In this document: positions 6,200 to 7,909 of the stretch, in pieces
Position numbering within the stretch: the stretch's first letter is position 1
How the letters are laid out: each line of letters opens with the position of its first letter
From: CAYXPG01 sp964564845
Lineage (GTDB): Bacteria > Planctomycetota > Phycisphaerae > Sedimentisphaerales > Anaerobacaceae
Direction of reading: 5' to 3'
Assembly: GCA_964564845.1 (NCBI GenBank)
Contig: CAZMCN010000102.1
Location: forward strand, 1 to 7,909
Length of the DNA: 7,909 nt
The notes under the pieces: model-generated
The model's input: only the letters and a program-made list of their open reading frames with translations
Databases searched by the model: none
Told to the model about the DNA's origin: nothing
Position numbers and translations under genes: made by a program

Positions 6200-7690
6200 T
6201 TATTTCTTACTCGGCTTCCACGAGGAAATCTCAGCCACCGCCCAGTCGTTGGCCTGAAGCTTGACTTTATCACCGGTTTTCTTAAACCAGTCCTCCATCA
6301 AAGCAGTCAATTCCTTTATACGTTCGGCCTGGGCTGGGTCGTCAGCAAGATTGGTCATCTCCCAGGGGTCGCTTTTCATATCGAAAAGCTGTGTCGTCTT
6401 TTTGCCTTTGATATTGTAGTAGATGAGTTTCCAGCGGTCCGTGCGAACACCACGTTGAAAACTCTTGTAGGCAAAGAATACCGAATTCCGCACCTTTTTT
6501 TCCTTTCCCTGTATAAGCCGGGCCAGGCTCTTGCCTTCGACCGAATCGGGTATAGGCTGACCGGTCAAATCACATAGAGTAGGAAAGATGTCATTTAGAT
6601 AACAAAGGGCATCGCATTTTTTATTTTTACCGATACCTGGGCCGGTAAAGATAAGAGGCACGCGAACACTGTGGTCGTACAGGTTCTGTTTGCCCATCAG
6701 GCCATGCCGGCCCACCGCCAGTCCGTTGTCACCGGCAAAAACAATGATTGTATTTTTATCACGTCCGGTTTCTTTCAGCGACGTCAATACACACCCGATT
6801 TGCGCGTCGAGGTGTGTTATCATTGCGTAATACGCAGCGATATGTTCTCGTACCACTTGGGGCGTGCGCGGCCACGGCGCCAGCCTTTCATCCCGGATTT
6901 TCAAATCTCCATTATCAAAGGGATGTTCCGCCATAAAATTCTTCGGCAGTTGAATCTTCTCCGGGGCATACATATCCACAAATTCCTTTGGTGCCATCCT
7001 TGGGTCGTGCGGAGCTGTATAAGAAATATACATAAAGAACGGCTGAGCACCTTTGTGTTGCGCCAGAAACTTGACTGCGGCATCGCTGTAAAGGTTACTC
7101 GAAAACCGCTTCGCCGTGTATTGTTTACTTTCGGGGTACTTGCCCGTCGGGTCGAAATCGTAAACTCTCGGCGTAGGGTGACCGCCATACTTCATCCCGT
7201 GCATACCGCCGAAAAAGATACTGCCACCGGTTGTAAATGACCGCGCAAATGAGTCTCTGCCGTTGTGCCACTTGCCGGTGCCAAAGGTTACATAACCGCA
7301 ACTTTGCAAAACCTCCGGCAGCATCGAATGCTCCTGAGGAATTTTACGCCCCTTGTTTACGAGATGGAACAGATGTCTGCCGGTCATCAGCATTGCACGG
7401 CTGGGCATACATACCGCACCACTCATCGAACCCATTATATATGCATTGGTAAAGCTCGTCCCATTGCGCACAAGCTCGTCCATATTCGGAGTAATAATTT
7501 CCTCATTACCTAAAGCAGCGATAGTATCAAAACGCTGGTCGTCGGTAAATATAAACAGGATATTCGGCTTATTCGGTGCCGGCCGATTGTTCGCAAATAG
7601 ACCAACGCCGTTCGTGCATCCGGCCAAAGCCAGCGCCGTAAGGCATCCCGCGGACTTCATAAAATCACGCCGTGTATAATTGTTTTCCAT
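6200..7690 (-). CDS. Tat-exported lipoprotein sulfatase (CMPSR formylglycine site)
   Basis: This is a 496-residue type I sulfatase of the iduronate-2-sulfatase/choline-sulfatase-like group. Tat motif RRDFMK (R7-R8) leads to a good lipobox, LAGC with C25, so it is predicted to be a Tat-exported lipoprotein. Active-site features in order are TDDQ with D50-D51, CMPSR with C94 as the formylglycine precursor, GKWHNG at 139-144, TAPHDP with H228, GDNG with D321-N322, and GRHGLMGKQ with H329 and K334. The closing TQLFDMKSDPWEMTNLADDP is the standard C-terminal sulfatase motif. Maturation needs a formylglycine-generating enzyme, which is not in the window. The start is set by GGAGAAG six bases upstream. 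The gene is 18 bases after the preceding sulfatase stop and 35 bases before the fucosidase ATG, so it belongs to the same operon. It differs clearly from the CTPTR sulfatase, so the two probably attack different sulfate positions. Confidence 0.93.
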   Translation of the reverse strand: MENNYTRRDFMKSAGCLTALALAGCTNGVGLFANNRPAPNKPNILFIFTDDQRFDTIAALGNEEIITPNMDELVRNGTSFTNAYIMGSMSGAVCMPSRAMLMTGRHLFHLVNKGRKIPQEHSMLPEVLQSCGYVTFGTGKWHNGRDSFARSFTTGGSIFFGGMHGMKYGGHPTPRVYDFDPTGKYPESKQYTAKRFSSNLYSDAAVKFLAQHKGAQPFFMYISYTAPHDPRMAPKEFVDMYAPEKIQLPKNFMAEHPFDNGDLKIRDERLAPWPRTPQVVREHIAAYYAMITHLDAQIGCVLTSLKETGRDKNTIIVFAGDNGLAVGRHGLMGKQNLYDHSVRVPLIFTGPGIGKNKKCDALCYLNDIFPTLCDLTGQPIPDSVEGKSLARLIQGKEKKVRNSVFFAYKSFQRGVRTDRWKLIYYNIKGKKTTQLFDMKSDPWEMTNLADDPAQAERIKELTALMEDWFKKTGDKVKLQANDWAVAEISSWKPSKK

Positions 7691-7696
7691 TTTTTA

Positions 7697-7703
7697 CTTC
7701 TCC
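7697..7703 (-). promoter_or_regulatory. Shine-Dalgarno for the CMPSR sulfatase
   Basis: GGAGAAG on the minus strand lies 6 bases before the ATG at 7690, within the 18-base gap after the previous sulfatase's stop. It fixes the start codon. Confidence 0.7.
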
Positions 7704-7708
7704 AATTT

Positions 7709-7909
7709 TTATTTGTAGTCTTTGCCGTCCAGACTAAGCTTACACGAAGCTCGCCATTTGTTTAGCGTTTTCTTCATCTGTTTTACGATTTCGGGTTTTT
7801 CATTAGCGATATCTTTCTTTTCATACGGGTCTTCGCTCAGGTCGAAGAGCATATACGTTCCGCCTTTATCTATACTGATGAGCTTGTAACGGTTATCGGT
7901 AAGCGATAT
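7709..7909 (-). CDS. Sulfatase, C-terminal fragment (5' end outside window)
   Basis: The frame is open from the window edge and ends in TAA at 7709-7711, giving 66 residues. It begins ISLTDNRYKLISIDKGGTYM, followed by LFDLSEDPYEKKDIA. The R-Y-K-L then L-F-D-L-S-x-D-P pattern is the C-terminal strand-turn of type I sulfatases, and a similar pattern occurs in both complete sulfatases here (DRWKLI...LFDMKSDPWE and GKWKLI...LYNLQEDIAE). The final KWRASCKLSLDGKDYK resembles the tails of a group of planctomycete arylsulfatases. The catalytic part is outside the window, so activity and subfamily cannot be judged. It is the most upstream gene of the visible minus-strand operon. Confidence 0.85.
   Translation of the reverse strand: MSLTDNRYKLISIDKGGTYMLFDLSEDPYEKKDIANEKPEIVKQMKKTLNKWRASCKLSLDGKDYK

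Noticed and set aside
6671..7240. A 189-codon plus-strand ORF opposite the CMPSR sulfatase
   Set aside because: The opposite strand encodes a full sulfatase with every catalytic motif; the antisense translation has none.

Overview
The window looks like a chromosomal segment of an environmental bacterium, most likely a planctomycete (Phycisphaerae-like). That guess rests on three things: clustered Tat-exported, lipoprotein-like sulfatases next to a GH29 fucosidase, a membrane-anchored SGNH hydrolase with a long TPR tail, and moderate GC with small dispersed repeats. No marker gene in the window settles the taxonomy.

Left part, plus strand (1-937): the end of an O-carbamoyltransferase, then an SxtJ-family membrane protein, then a 52-residue DUF5989/SxtK-like membrane peptide. 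The genes are tightly spaced and form a three-gene module with the same order as sxtI-sxtJ-sxtK in saxitoxin clusters. The module is known widely in bacteria that do not make saxitoxin, and nothing here suggests toxin synthesis.

Right part, minus strand (7909 down to 1012): a probable operon read from right to left. It holds the C-terminus of a sulfatase, a complete CMPSR-type sulfatase, a GH29 alpha-L-fucosidase, a complete CTPTR-type sulfatase, and finally an SGNH/GDSL-like hydrolase carrying eight tandem TPRs. The operon converges on the carbamoyltransferase module with 74 bases between stop codons. The three sulfatases and the fucosidase fit desulfation and trimming of a sulfated, fucose-containing polysaccharide (fucoidan-like or a host/algal glycan) outside the cytoplasm. 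The SGNH-TPR protein may instead belong functionally to the carbamoyltransferase module, whose relatives often sit beside SGNH hydrolases.

Three small structural events sit inside this otherwise ordinary operon. (1) The fucosidase's Tat signal peptide is in a different reading frame from its catalytic domain; restoring one base in a G-run joins them. (2) The fucosidase C-terminus is extended through a dispersed-repeat-like sequence encoding PSTSSGQV, and its last codons carry the Shine-Dalgarno of the next sulfatase. (3) That sulfatase contains a 62-bp element with perfect 13-bp inverted termini, flanked by a 4-bp direct repeat, making an in-frame 22-codon insertion. No RNA genes, CRISPR arrays or complete insertion sequences were seen, and no gene-free stretch exceeds 80 bases.
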